NCBI RefSeq assembly: GCF_003030345.1
Contig: NZ_CP028158.1
Span: 7,874,001-7,938,000 of the forward strand
Source: Plantactinospora sp. BC1
Lineage (GTDB): Bacteria; Actinomycetota; Actinomycetes; Mycobacteriales; Micromonosporaceae
DNA length: 64,000 nucleotides
Direction: 5' to 3'
Positions 28,335-36,253 of this stretch are shown in pieces. The notes beneath the pieces are model-generated. The model ran no database searches and was not told the origin of the DNA. It saw only the letters and a list, made by a program, of their open reading frames with translations. Numbering within the stretch: position 1 is the first letter of the stretch; the number at the start of each line of letters is the position of its first letter. The position numbers and the translations under genes are program-made.

Positions 28335-28480
28335 CAGCCTCGCGCGCCGCTATCCAGCCGGCCAGGCTGGTGCGACTGCGCCGACGTCACGCACACGGCG
28401 GCGGGACCCAGCAGGACGAACCCTGCGGGCCACCCGAACCCAGCCGCGCCGAACATGACGATCACGCTAACCCCCAACAT
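28334..28480 (-). CDS. Small single-span membrane protein
   Basis: A 48-residue frame with one clear transmembrane helix ([20 protein letters not shown] onwards to LLGPAAVCV) and a short polar tail. It resembles small membrane proteins found in actinophages and integrative elements. It lies in the same direction as the second tuf gene, about 170 bases upstream of it, and its TGA is followed immediately by a 10-base-pair stem-loop. The ribosome-binding site is weak, so the call rests on the helix and position. Confidence 0.42.
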   Translation of the reverse strand: MLGVSVIVMFGAAGFGWPAGFVLLGPAAVCVTSAQSHQPGRLDSGARG

Positions 28481-28625
28481 CCCCGTGCGCGAGCGATATT
28501 CCCGGGGGTGGGTCGGGGCGACTACCAGCCCCCGAGCAGTGAGAAGGGACACCCTGGCGGAGGGGGTGGGGGGTCTCTACGGTCGACAGCGGTCGAGTAC
28601 TGGAAATAAACCTTACGGAGGACGG

Positions 28626-29891
28626 GTGCGGGCCGTAGGGGCGTGGTGGCGTGACACGGTCGGCGGGTTGCCGGCGGTCTTCTGGTACCTCTGGTCGGGG
28701 TTGCTGATCAACCGGGTCGGCGCGTTCGCGATGCTCTTCCTGCCGCTCTACCTCACCGACGCGCGCGGGGCGAGCGACGCGCTCGCCGGTCTGGTGGTCG
28801 GGGCGTACGGGCTCGGCGGGGTGGCCGGGGTCCTGCTCGGCGGCGTACTCGCCGACCGCTGGGGACGGCGCCGCACCCTGCTCTGGTCGCACCTGGCCGC
28901 GTCGGCGCTGATGGCGAGCATGGCGGTGGTGACGAGCCTGCCGGCGATCGCCCTGCTCGCCGCGCTGGTCGGGATCGCCCACTCGATGCCGGGCCCCGCC
29001 TTCGTCGCCGCGATCGTCGACGTGGTGCCGGCGGCCCGCCGCTCCCGCGCGTTCAACCTCCAGTTCTGGGCGTTCAACCTCGGCATGGCGGGCGCGTCGG
29101 CGCTGGCCGGGCTGCTCGCCGAGGCGAGTTATCTGGCGCTCTTCCTGGTCGACGCGGCGGCCACCCTCACCACCACGGTCATCATCGCCTGGAAGGTGCC
29201 GGAGACCCTGGTCCGGGCGGTGCCGGGGGCGTCAGCCGGTGCCGGGGAAAGTCCGCCGGTCCGCCGGGCCGGGCTACGCACCCCGCTCACCGACCGGATC
29301 TTCCTGGTCTTCGTCGCGCTGACCTTCGCGCACGCCGTGATCACCGCACAGAACTCGACGGTGATGCCGCTGGCGATGCGCGCCGACGGCCTCAGCTCGT
29401 CGGCGTACGGGCTGGTCGTGGCGCTCGGCGGACTGTTCATCGTGATCGGTCAGCTCTTCGTGCCCCGGCTGATCGACGGTCGCCGCAAGCACCGGGTGCT
29501 GGCCACCGCGCTGGGCCTGGCCGCCTTCGGGTACGCCGGACTGGCCGTCGCCGACGGGCTGCCCGGGTACCTGCTGGCGGCGCTGGTCTGGACGGTCGGC
29601 GCGATGCTCGCGGCACCGCCGAACGCGGAGATCAACGCCGAGTTGGCGCCGCCCCGGCTGCGTGGCCGCTACCAGGCGGTCTTCTTCCTCACCTTCCCGG
29701 CCGCGGCCTTCGTCGCCCCGGCGGTCGGCGGGGTGAGCTTGCAGTATCTCGGCGACGGCCACTGGCTGGCGGTCGGCGGGCTCGGCCTGCTCGCGGTCGC
29801 CGGCCACCTGCTCGCCGGTCCGCCCCGGGAACGCCGGGTGGCTCGCGTCGCCGCATCGGCCGTGCTGATCAACGAACCGGTTCGGGACTGA
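28626..29891 (+). CDS. MFS transporter
   Basis: A 421-residue protein with about 12 transmembrane segments. WRDTVGGLPAVFWYLWSGLLINRVG is the typical N-terminus, and LADRWGRRRTLLWSH is the MFS signature loop between helices 2 and 3. It belongs to the drug:proton antiporter type, so export is likely. GTG 28626 follows ACGGAGGACG. Upstream, GGTCGAC and GGTCGAG repeat in tandem before an AT-richer stretch that may be the promoter. It faces away from the second tuf gene. Confidence 0.87.
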   Translation: MRAVGAWWRDTVGGLPAVFWYLWSGLLINRVGAFAMLFLPLYLTDARGASDALAGLVVGAYGLGGVAGVLLGGVLADRWGRRRTLLWSHLAASALMASMAVVTSLPAIALLAALVGIAHSMPGPAFVAAIVDVVPAARRSRAFNLQFWAFNLGMAGASALAGLLAEASYLALFLVDAAATLTTTVIIAWKVPETLVRAVPGASAGAGESPPVRRAGLRTPLTDRIFLVFVALTFAHAVITAQNSTVMPLAMRADGLSSSAYGLVVALGGLFIVIGQLFVPRLIDGRRKHRVLATALGLAAFGYAGLAVADGLPGYLLAALVWTVGAMLAAPPNAEINAELAPPRLRGRYQAVFFLTFPAAAFVAPAVGGVSLQYLGDGHWLAVGGLGLLAVAGHLLAGPPRERRVARVAASAVLINEPVRD

Positions 29892-29910
29892 TCGCGGCGG
29901 CCGGGCGTTG

Positions 29911-29956
29911 ACCCGCGACGGTACGGCGGTCGTGGCAGCCGTACCGTCGCGCGGGT
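29911..29956. terminator. Bidirectional terminator hairpin
   Basis: Between convergent genes, GCGACGGTACGGC and its complement GCCGTACCGTCGC form a 13-base-pair stem around a 10-base loop, extended by ACCCGC/GCGGGT across a 2-base bulge. Confidence 0.7.
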
Positions 29957-29959
29957 CTC

Positions 29960-30283
29960 TCAGCGGGCGAGCGCCTTCTCCAACTGGGCCTTGGACATGC
30001 TCGACCGGCCCTTGATGTTGCGCTTCTTCGCCTCGTTGTAGAGCTGCTCCTTGGTACGCCCCTGGGCGCCGGTGTGCGACCGCTTGCCGCCCCGGTGCCC
30101 GGAGGAGACATCCTTGATCGACGAGCGGCTGGCGGTCTTCGACTCGCCGGCCCGGGCGCGTTCCTTGTTGACCGTCCGGGCCGCGATCTCCTCGGCGCGC
30201 TCGGTCGACTCGCCGCGCTTCTTCGCGCTGGCCTTGATGTGCTTGTACTGGCGTTCCCGCTTCGGACTCGACCCTGCGGGCAT
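29960..30283 (-). CDS. Small basic protein with Rho_N-like C-terminus ('plasmid stabilization protein' family)
   Basis: A 107-residue, very Lys/Arg/Ser-rich protein. It begins PKRERQYKHIKASAKKRG and has ERAEEIAARTVNKERARAGES, the core of this widespread actinobacterial family, and ends with a SAP/Rho_N-like helix pair (TKEQLYNEAKKRNIKGRSSMSKAQLEKALAR). Charge and fold suggest nucleic-acid binding; the 'plasmid stabilization' name in databases is not proof of function. It lies 28 bases downstream of the SDR gene in the same direction; both resemble general-stress genes. Confidence 0.8.
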   Translation of the reverse strand: MPAGSSPKRERQYKHIKASAKKRGESTERAEEIAARTVNKERARAGESKTASRSSIKDVSSGHRGGKRSHTGAQGRTKEQLYNEAKKRNIKGRSSMSKAQLEKALAR

Positions 30284-30311
30284 GACGGAACTCCTTTCGG
30301 GGGGAGGATGG

Positions 30312-31160
30312 TCAGAGAATGGGCTTGCCGCCGGTGACCGGGATGATCGCGCCGGAGATGTAGCTGGCCTCGTCCGAGGCGAGCAGCACGTACGCCGGGG
30401 CGACCTCCTTCGGCTGGCCGGGGCGGCCGAGCGGGGTGTTCTTGCCGAACTTCTCGACGTGGTCCGGCGGCATGGTGGACGGGATCAGCGGGGTCCAGAT
30501 CGGGCCGGGCGCGACACCGTTGACCCGGATTCCCCGCTCGCCGAGCATCTGGGCCAGTCCGGCGGTGAAGTTCGCGATCGCGCCCTTGGTGGTCGCGTAC
30601 GGCAGCAGCGTCGGGCGCGGCGTGTCGTAGTTGATCGAACTGGTGTTGATGATCGACGCGTTCTCGCCGAGGTGCGGCAGGGCCGCCTGGACCAGCCGGA
30701 ACATCGCCGTGATGTTGACGTCGAAGGTGTGTTGCCACTCCTCGTCGGTGACCTCTTCGAGGGTTTCGTGGGTCATCTGGTAGGCGGCGTTGTTGACCAG
30801 TACGTCGATTCGGCCGAACTCCTCGACCGCCCGGTCCACCAGCGCGCGGCACACCGCCGGATCGCCGACGTCCCCGGCGACGAGTACGGCCTTGCGGCCC
30901 TCGTCCTCGACGAACTTCGCGGTCTCCCGGGCGTCGTCGTGCTCGTTCAGGTACGAGATCAGCACGTCGGCGCCCTCCCGGGCGTACGCGATGGCGACGG
31001 CCCGGCCGATGCCGCTGTCCCCACCGGTGATCAGCGCCTTCTTGCCGGTCAACCGGCCGCTGCCCCGGTAGGAGTCCTCGCCGTGGTCGGGCTTGGAACG
31101 CATGTTGTCGAGGGTGCCGGGTGGCTGCTGCTGCGGTTCGGCATGCTGCTCGTCGGGCAT
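30312..31160 (-). CDS. Short-chain dehydrogenase/reductase (general stress protein 39-like)
   Basis: An NAD(P)-binding enzyme with LTGKKALITGGDSGIGRAVA, VLVNNAAYQ, the catalytic Ser in NTSSINY and YATTKGA (YxxxK). The N-terminal 40 residues are hydrophilic and Gln/Pro-rich, as in the YdaD/YhxC/Gsp39 group induced by general stress. GAGGAGCGA before the ATG at 31160 decides the start; a longer frame begins further upstream but lacks this site. The substrate is unknown. It is transcribed with the small basic protein downstream. Confidence 0.88.
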   Translation of the reverse strand: MPDEQHAEPQQQPPGTLDNMRSKPDHGEDSYRGSGRLTGKKALITGGDSGIGRAVAIAYAREGADVLISYLNEHDDARETAKFVEDEGRKAVLVAGDVGDPAVCRALVDRAVEEFGRIDVLVNNAAYQMTHETLEEVTDEEWQHTFDVNITAMFRLVQAALPHLGENASIINTSSINYDTPRPTLLPYATTKGAIANFTAGLAQMLGERGIRVNGVAPGPIWTPLIPSTMPPDHVEKFGKNTPLGRPGQPKEVAPAYVLLASDEASYISGAIIPVTGGKPIL

Positions 31161-31287
31161 CGGGTCGCTCCTCGGGTGCTCCTCGGGTGCTGGGACGGCG
31201 GCCGGCGGATCCTCGCGCGCGGCCGACAGTGCCAAATGTCCCCATACCCGGCACCCGGTAAACCCGGGGACGACGGTTCAGCAGCCC

Positions 31288-31833
31288 TCAGGGGACGGCG
31301 TGTCGCCAGGCGAACGTCTCGATCGCGTCCAAATCGGCGGGGCGGAGCCCTCGCCCCGGGTCGGGCGCGATCAGCAGGGCGTGGCCCCGGGCCACCGCCC
31401 GGTCCAACAACCTGTCCCGGTCGGGGATCGCCTCGTCGTCGGTCCAGACGAGGGTACGACCGGCCGCCAGCACCGCGTGCGCGGCGGCCAGCTTGACCGG
31501 CCAGCCCAGCTCGCCGGCCGGCACGGGATCGCAGAGGAGCGCCCGTTCCAGCACCGGCAGCCGCCACAGCCGCTCCAACAGGTCCGCCTCCGGGCACCAG
31601 GTGCTGCACCAGCGCACCTCGACCACCCCGGACTCGTGCAGCCGGCGGATCCGGTCGACGAGCGCGCCGGCCCAGCGCATCGGGTACTCGCACCGGTCGG
31701 CCTGGGACCAGACGTCGGCCCGGCGGGGCGCCCGGCCCCACGCCGGGCTGCGGGCGTTGATCACACCGTCTACGTCCAGCAGCCAGACCGGCCCCAGATC
31801 CGGTACGACCGGCAAATCCGGTTCGATCTCCAC
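31288..31833 (-). CDS. HAD-like hydrolase (Swiss-army-knife RNA-repair-type HAD domain)
   Basis: The N-terminal VWLLDVDGVINA is the HAD motif I with the nucleophile and acid Asp; WCSTWCPEAD is typical of the HAD_SAK family, and LVWTDDEAIPDRD supplies the late acidic motif. The length of 181 residues agrees. Related domains are phosphatases associated with RNA repair, but small stand-alone members have no proven role. It is divergent from the P-loop protein at 31925, and its nearest upstream neighbour in the same direction is the HIT gene. Confidence 0.8.
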   Translation of the reverse strand: MEIEPDLPVVPDLGPVWLLDVDGVINARSPAWGRAPRRADVWSQADRCEYPMRWAGALVDRIRRLHESGVVEVRWCSTWCPEADLLERLWRLPVLERALLCDPVPAGELGWPVKLAAAHAVLAAGRTLVWTDDEAIPDRDRLLDRAVARGHALLIAPDPGRGLRPADLDAIETFAWRHAVP

Positions 31834-31924
31834 GGTGCCTCCGATGATCGCTCACATTGTGGACGCCGCCCGCCACCCCGTCCCGGGGCACCCGGGTGGC
31901 GCTCCCGGGCTAGGGTCGGAGGTT

Positions 31925-32470
31925 GTGCGGCGGGTGTCGGTGGTCGGTAACTCGGGTTCGGGCAAGAGCACCCTGGCCAGGGCGTTGGCCGCCCGGCTCG
32001 GCGTGCCGTACGTCGAACTCGACGCCATCCACCACCAGCCCGGCTGGCGGCCGTTGCCCGCCGCCGAGTTCCGGGCCCGGGTCGACACCCTCACCGCGAC
32101 CGGCGGCTGGGTGGTGGACGGCAACTACTCGGCGGTCCGGGATCTGGTGTGGCGGCGCGCCGACACCGTCCTCTGGGTCGACCCCGGCCGGCACACGGTG
32201 ATGCGGCAGGTCGTCTGGCGAACGTTTCGCCGGGCGGCACTCCGGGTCGAGCTGTGGAACGGCAACCGGGAACGCTGGCGCAACTTCTTCGCCACCGATC
32301 CGGACGAGTCGGTGATCGTCTGGGCCTGGCAGCGGCACTCGCTCTACCGGACGCGCTATCTCGCGGCCTCGACCGATCCGGCCTGGCGTCACCTGACCTT
32401 CGTCCGGATCAGGTCCCGCGCCGCCGCCCGCCGGCTGCTCGTCGACGCGTCACCCGGACCGGCATCCTGA
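31925..32470 (+). CDS. Adenylate-kinase-like P-loop NTPase
   Basis: RVSVVGNSGSGKSTLARALA is the Walker A motif directly at the N-terminus, followed by VPYVELDAIHHQPGW, WVVDGNYSAVRDLVW and VLWVDPGRHTVMRQVVWRTFRR, the signature of the small FlaR/'topology modulation' kinase-like family. RNFFATDPDESVIVWAW and the final LRF-type strand complete it at 181 residues. It probably phosphorylates a small metabolite, but no substrate is known. GTG 31925 gives the shortest sensible N-terminus. Confidence 0.84.
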   Translation: MRRVSVVGNSGSGKSTLARALAARLGVPYVELDAIHHQPGWRPLPAAEFRARVDTLTATGGWVVDGNYSAVRDLVWRRADTVLWVDPGRHTVMRQVVWRTFRRAALRVELWNGNRERWRNFFATDPDESVIVWAWQRHSLYRTRYLAASTDPAWRHLTFVRIRSRAAARRLLVDASPGPAS

Positions 32471-32521
32471 CCCGGGCGCTGCCGCCGTCACCCCGGACGC
32501 CGCACCGTCCGTCGTGCCCGG

Positions 32522-32974
32522 TCATCCCACCGGCAGGCGCTCGGCGACGGCGGCGGCGACCTCGTCGCGCCGCTCGGCCGTCAGCCACTCGCTCTCCGGC
32601 CGGGTGAGGTAGTGGAAGACCCGAGGCCCGCGATGTTCCGGCGGAAGGTCCGGCATCCGGGGTACGAGGTGGAAGTGCACGTGCCCGAAACCCGCCGCCT
32701 CGGCGAACTGCATGACGTAGGTCTTCTCGCAGCGTACGGCCTCGTGCAGGGCGGTGCTGAGCCGGTGGAGCAGCGGCCCCAGCTCGGCGGCCTCGGCGGG
32801 GGTCAGTTCGGCGATCGACGTGACGTGCCGCCGGGGCAGCACGATCAGCCAGCCGGGCAGGCTGGAGTTGAACGCGTGCGCGGTACGCCAATGCCCGGTG
32901 ACGTGCAGCCGCTCGGCGGGCGGCGCGGTGGCAAGGTTCCCCTCTTGCCGGCAGGAGTAGCAGTCCCCGGTCAT
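32522..32974 (-). CDS. HIT-family nucleotide hydrolase/transferase
   Basis: The histidine triad is seen as GHVHFHLVPR. The early CYSCRQEGNL and the N-terminal strand WRTAHAFNSSLPGWLIVLPRRHVTSI are typical of the Fhit/HINT-like group; 150 residues is normal. Such proteins hydrolyse nucleoside phosphoramidates or dinucleotides. The Cys pair near the N-terminus may bind zinc. It stands alone, convergent with the P-loop gene on the left. Confidence 0.87.
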   Translation of the reverse strand: MTGDCYSCRQEGNLATAPPAERLHVTGHWRTAHAFNSSLPGWLIVLPRRHVTSIAELTPAEAAELGPLLHRLSTALHEAVRCEKTYVMQFAEAAGFGHVHFHLVPRMPDLPPEHRGPRVFHYLTRPESEWLTAERRDEVAAAVAERLPVG

Positions 32975-33025
32975 CGTCCCATCCTGCTCCGCGCCGCCCG
33001 CCGCCGCGACCCTCTGAAAGTGGGG

Positions 33026-33670
33026 CTACGGCAGGAACGGCGCGAAGTGCTCGGCCACCAGTTCCGCGACCCCTTCGGCGTCCCGGCTGCCGTCGACCTC
33101 GATCACCCGGATGCCCAGCCGCCGGGCGCCGCGCACGGCGTCCTCGGCGAGCAGCCGGTCCCGCCGGACCCGGTTCCGCTGCCCGAGTTCGGGATCGCTG
33201 ACCTGGTGGGCGAAGCGGCCGGCCCGGGGTAGCCGGTCAAGCTGCCGCTGCCGGAACTCCTCGGTCGGCACCATCACCACCATCTGCCGGGTCGACCCGG
33301 CGACCGGCGCGACCAGGTCGGGGCGCAGTCCCCAGCCCTCGGCGAGCAGCGGCCGGGGTGAGACGAGCGCCCGCAGGTCGTCCTGCACCCACTCGAACCG
33401 CTCGGCGAACTCCACCAGCACCTGCCGGGCCATCTCCTCCGGCGTCGTGCGGACCCAGACCGCCTCCCAGTCCCGTTCCGGCGGTTCACCGCGCCGGATC
33501 CGGCTCACCATCCGGCGATCGTCGTGCCCGCGCGCGTCGTGGTAGTCGTAGTGGTAGTGCGTCAGGCCGTACCGCTCGGCGAGGATTCCGGCCACCGTCG
33601 ACTTGCCGGCCCACTGGCCGCCACCGATCCAGAGTGCCCGCCGCAGGGTGCTGAAAGGGTCCCATCGCAT
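33026..33670 (-). CDS. P-loop kinase-like protein
   Basis: ALWIGGGQWAGKSTVAGILAERYGL is a Walker A motif, and HYHYDYHDARGHDDR, PRPLLAEGWGLRPDLV and VMVPTEEFRQRQLDR follow as in a family of actinobacterial AAA/adenylylsulfate-kinase-like proteins of unknown substrate. ATG 33670 is the chosen start because the core then begins 15 residues later; an upstream ATG is possible. At 214 residues it is complete. No partner is evident. Confidence 0.8.
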   Translation of the reverse strand: MRWDPFSTLRRALWIGGGQWAGKSTVAGILAERYGLTHYHYDYHDARGHDDRRMVSRIRRGEPPERDWEAVWVRTTPEEMARQVLVEFAERFEWVQDDLRALVSPRPLLAEGWGLRPDLVAPVAGSTRQMVVMVPTEEFRQRQLDRLPRAGRFAHQVSDPELGQRNRVRRDRLLAEDAVRGARRLGIRVIEVDGSRDAEGVAELVAEHFAPFLP

Positions 33671-33830
33671 GCCCAGAATCGTGTGCCCGTTCCGGGCCGA
33701 ATTCCAGTCTTGTTTTCGGATGTCCGCCCTGGTCAACTGAGGTTAGGGAGGATCGGTCAGGACGACCACACCGGCCGCCGTCGCGGGTGACGGCGTCAGC
33801 GGTGCGGGCCGACCGGCCGTTCCGGATCCG

Positions 33831-34175
33831 TCATCTCCACACCCCGGCGCCGACGCGACCGCCGTCCACCCGCGCCGGCCCGACCCGGTGGGTCGGGTAC
33901 TCCGGGTTCGAGCGCCGGTGCTGGTTGCGCCCGCGCGGCGGCGTCGACGGGCCCGACGGTAGCGGGTCGGGTGTCGGCGGGGCGGCCGGCATCGCGAGTT
34001 GGGGCGGCAGGTCGGGGATCGGGACCGTCTGCGGCAGCAGAACCGCAAGTCCCCGGTACGGGCACGTCGCCCATCGCCGCCCGCACCGGCACCACAGCCA
34101 GAGCCACGGCCGGCGCCAGTCGACGCGGTGCCGGAAAACGAGTGGGACGGGCCGGAGCCGACGTACTTTCCGCAT
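33831..34175 (-). CDS. Small Trp/Arg-rich actinobacterial protein
   Basis: A 114-residue protein with the compact N-terminal block PVPLVFRHRVDWRRPWLWLW, then CRCGRRWATCPYRG with three Cys that may bind a metal, followed by a Pro-rich linker and a basic tail (RGRNQHRRSNPEY). Similar short proteins occur in many actinomycetes, often near XRE/DUF397 pairs such as the one at 34413-35401; no function is known. AAGGAG lies five bases before the ATG and is part of a small hairpin (see 34183-34235). Confidence 0.7.
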   Translation of the reverse strand: MRKVRRLRPVPLVFRHRVDWRRPWLWLWCRCGRRWATCPYRGLAVLLPQTVPIPDLPPQLAMPAAPPTPDPLPSGPSTPPRGRNQHRRSNPEYPTHRVGPARVDGGRVGAGVWR

Positions 34176-34182
34176 CGTGTCT

Positions 34183-34235
34183 CCTTCCGAGTTGGAAGGG
34201 GGCCATCTCTGTACGGGGGAAGAGAGATGGCCCCC
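34183..34235. promoter_or_regulatory. Double hairpin between divergent genes
   Basis: GGGGGCCATCTCT at 34198-34210 pairs perfectly over 13 bases with 34223-34235 around a 12-base loop. Beside it CCTTCC-GAGTT-GGAAGG at 34183-34199 forms a second hairpin that overlaps the ribosome-binding site of the leftward small gene. The adjoining genes diverge, so neither needs a terminator here; a leader-RNA switch or protein site is possible. Confidence 0.5.
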
Positions 34236-34412
34236 GCAGGTTCCGCCCGGCCGGTCACCATGCCATTTGAATTCCGAGCGGTTCCGCTAGTGACACTCTG
34301 CTGTGGAGTGCACTACGGTCGATACGCGCTCGCGGCATCCGTGCAGGTCAGAGCGGCAGGCGAGCGATTTTGTGGAACGCGTGTCCGGCAGTGAGCAGAG
34401 GTGGGATTATCG

Positions 34413-35210
34413 ATGGGACTCGTCACGGAATACGTCCTCGCCGAGCTTAGGCTGTTTCGTGCTGAGCAGCGGCTCAGTCAGGAGGAGTTCGGCCGCAAGA
34501 TCGGCTATTCCGGATCACACGTGAGTTCGGTGGAAACCGGCCAGCGTCCGCCGACCGACGAATACGTGGAAAAGATCGATCAGGCTTTCCAGACCGGCGG
34601 TACGTTCAGCCGGATGCTCAAGAAACTCGCCAAACTGGACAGCACCCCGGCCTGGCTGCGCGACTGGATCGAGTTCGAGCGCCTCGCCCGCCTCCTCCGC
34701 TGGTACGAGCCGGCCTTCGTACCCGGCCTCCTCCAGACCGAGTCGTACGCCCGAGCGCTGCTGACGACCGCCCACCTTCTGCCTGAGCAGATCGAGCAAC
34801 GCATTCAGGCCCGACTGGATCGGCAGGCCGTGCTCACCGCCGAGAACCCCGCCCGGTTCGTCTTCGTTCTCGATGCGATGGTCCTGCGGCGGCCGTTGCG
34901 TGGAAACCCGAGCGTGATGGCCGAGCAGCTTGCGCACCTGTTGACGTGTGCGGAGCTGCCGAACGTCCAGATCCTCGTGGTTCCACCGGAGACCGGGGTC
35001 TACGCTGGCCTCCAGGGAGGCTTCATCCTGGCGACGCTGTCGGACCAGTCTGTGGTGGCATACCTCGACCATCAGGTGCGAGCCCAGATTGTCGACCGGG
35101 CGGAAGATCTCGCGGCCCTCCAGGACACCTGGGAGGCGATCCGCAGCGAAGCCCTCCCGAGCCTGCAATCACTCGATCTGATCAGGGAAGCGGCGAAGGA
35201 ATGGACATGA
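34413..35210 (+). CDS. XRE-family regulator with DUF5753 domain (Scr1-like)
   Basis: An N-terminal Cro/C1 helix-turn-helix (LRLFRAEQRLSQEEFGRKIGYSGSHVSSVETGQRPP) is followed by the DUF5753 domain (WIEFERLARLLRWYEPAFVPGLLQTESYARALL; QILVVPPETGVYAGLQGGFILA). This architecture is restricted to actinomycetes and is known from regulators of development and antibiotic production of the WhiJ/BldB-linked type. ATG 34413 was preferred over GTG 34401 because GAGGTG lies before it. It overlaps the DUF397 gene by 4 bases, its usual partner. Confidence 0.9.
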   Translation: MGLVTEYVLAELRLFRAEQRLSQEEFGRKIGYSGSHVSSVETGQRPPTDEYVEKIDQAFQTGGTFSRMLKKLAKLDSTPAWLRDWIEFERLARLLRWYEPAFVPGLLQTESYARALLTTAHLLPEQIEQRIQARLDRQAVLTAENPARFVFVLDAMVLRRPLRGNPSVMAEQLAHLLTCAELPNVQILVVPPETGVYAGLQGGFILATLSDQSVVAYLDHQVRAQIVDRAEDLAALQDTWEAIRSEALPSLQSLDLIREAAKEWT

Positions 35211-35401
35211 CCAGCGCCAACTGGCGCAAGTCGACCCGCTCCGGTACCAACGGCGGGGCTTGCGTGGAAGTAGCGGACAACCTGCCCGGCATCGTGCTCG
35301 TACGTGACACCAAGGACCGCGACGGCGGCACGCTCGCCTTCGGACCGGCCCACTGGCGGGCCTTCGTGGACCTCGCCAAGCAGCACCGGCCCGCCACCTG
35401 A
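35207..35401 (+). CDS. DUF397 protein
   Basis: A 64-residue protein with the DUF397 signature: WRKSTRSGTNGGACVEVADN, VLVRDTKDRDGGTLAFGPAHWRAFVD. DUF397 proteins act with the neighbouring DUF5753/XRE regulator as paired switches, in an antitoxin-like or co-repressor manner. ATG 35207 overlaps the regulator stop (ATGA) and has AAGGA six bases upstream; ATG 35201 is too close to that site. Confidence 0.9.
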   Translation: MTSANWRKSTRSGTNGGACVEVADNLPGIVLVRDTKDRDGGTLAFGPAHWRAFVDLAKQHRPAT

Positions 35402-35478
35402 GCCGGTACCCCGTAACGCGACGCGGCAGCGGGCCCCGGCAACCACGTCGGGGCCCGCTGTGGCACGCTTCCGCCGTG

Positions 35479-36105
35479 ATGGCACATCGGCGCAAGGTGG
35501 CGTACCCGGTCGTGGCGGCGCTCGCGCTGGTCCTGTTCTCCGGCGCCTGCGACAGTCATCGCGACGACGCGCCCGAACTCCCCCAGGCATCGAGCACCCC
35601 GGCCGGGGGCGACCCGAACGACGCCCGCATCGTCGTTCCCGCCTCCTTCACCGGCGCGGGCAAGATCTTTCACGACACCACACCGGACACCGCCTACGAC
35701 GCCAGCACCAACGGCGTCGCCTCGGTCTGCCTCGACCGCCCGGGCCGGGTGACCGTCACCGAGATCCGACCCGAGATGTCCACAGGGGAGTTCCGGGTCG
35801 AGGGCTTCGCACTCGCACCCGTCGACGGCTCGGCCTCCGGCACCAGCATTCCGCTGTCCCACGGTTCGACCGTCCTTGAGCGGAGCACCGCCTGCGTGGC
35901 CGACCCGGCTGGCAAGAGCCCGGCTGAGGCCAGGGCCGCACTGCTACTTCGGGTACGGATGGTCGGCCCCGACTCCGCCGTTGCCGAGAAACTGGTCCTG
36001 CACTACACATCCGGTGACCATCGCTACGAGTTCTCGATGCCGTGGCGCATCACCTTGTGCGCGCCAGGTGACGACCAGACCAGAGGGTGTCGGGAGCTGG
36101 GCTAG
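35479..36105 (+). CDS. Putative lipoprotein
   Basis: An n-region (HRRK), a hydrophobic core (VAYPVVAALALVLF) and the lipobox SGAC show lipidation and export. The mature part of about 185 residues is probably a beta-sandwich (FTGAGKIFHDTTPDT; RVTVTEIRPEMSTGEFRVEGFAL; HYTSGDHRYEFSMPWRITLC) with three Cys. No named family is recognised. ATG 35479 is chosen over the adjoining GTG 35476. It stands alone; the following 150 bases contain nothing obvious. Confidence 0.72.
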   Translation: MAHRRKVAYPVVAALALVLFSGACDSHRDDAPELPQASSTPAGGDPNDARIVVPASFTGAGKIFHDTTPDTAYDASTNGVASVCLDRPGRVTVTEIRPEMSTGEFRVEGFALAPVDGSASGTSIPLSHGSTVLERSTACVADPAGKSPAEARAALLLRVRMVGPDSAVAEKLVLHYTSGDHRYEFSMPWRITLCAPGDDQTRGCRELG

Positions 36106-36253
36106 CCGGCGCGGGCCGGGAGGACCCGATCGAGCAGGGTGCCTGACAGTCACCTTGGTGCCTCACAGTCACCTTCGTGTCTGGGCACTCACCCCGGCGG
36201 TCGCCGGGCAGCCGTGTCGTCGGCGACGGCCGAGGGGCACCGGGTGGTGCGAG

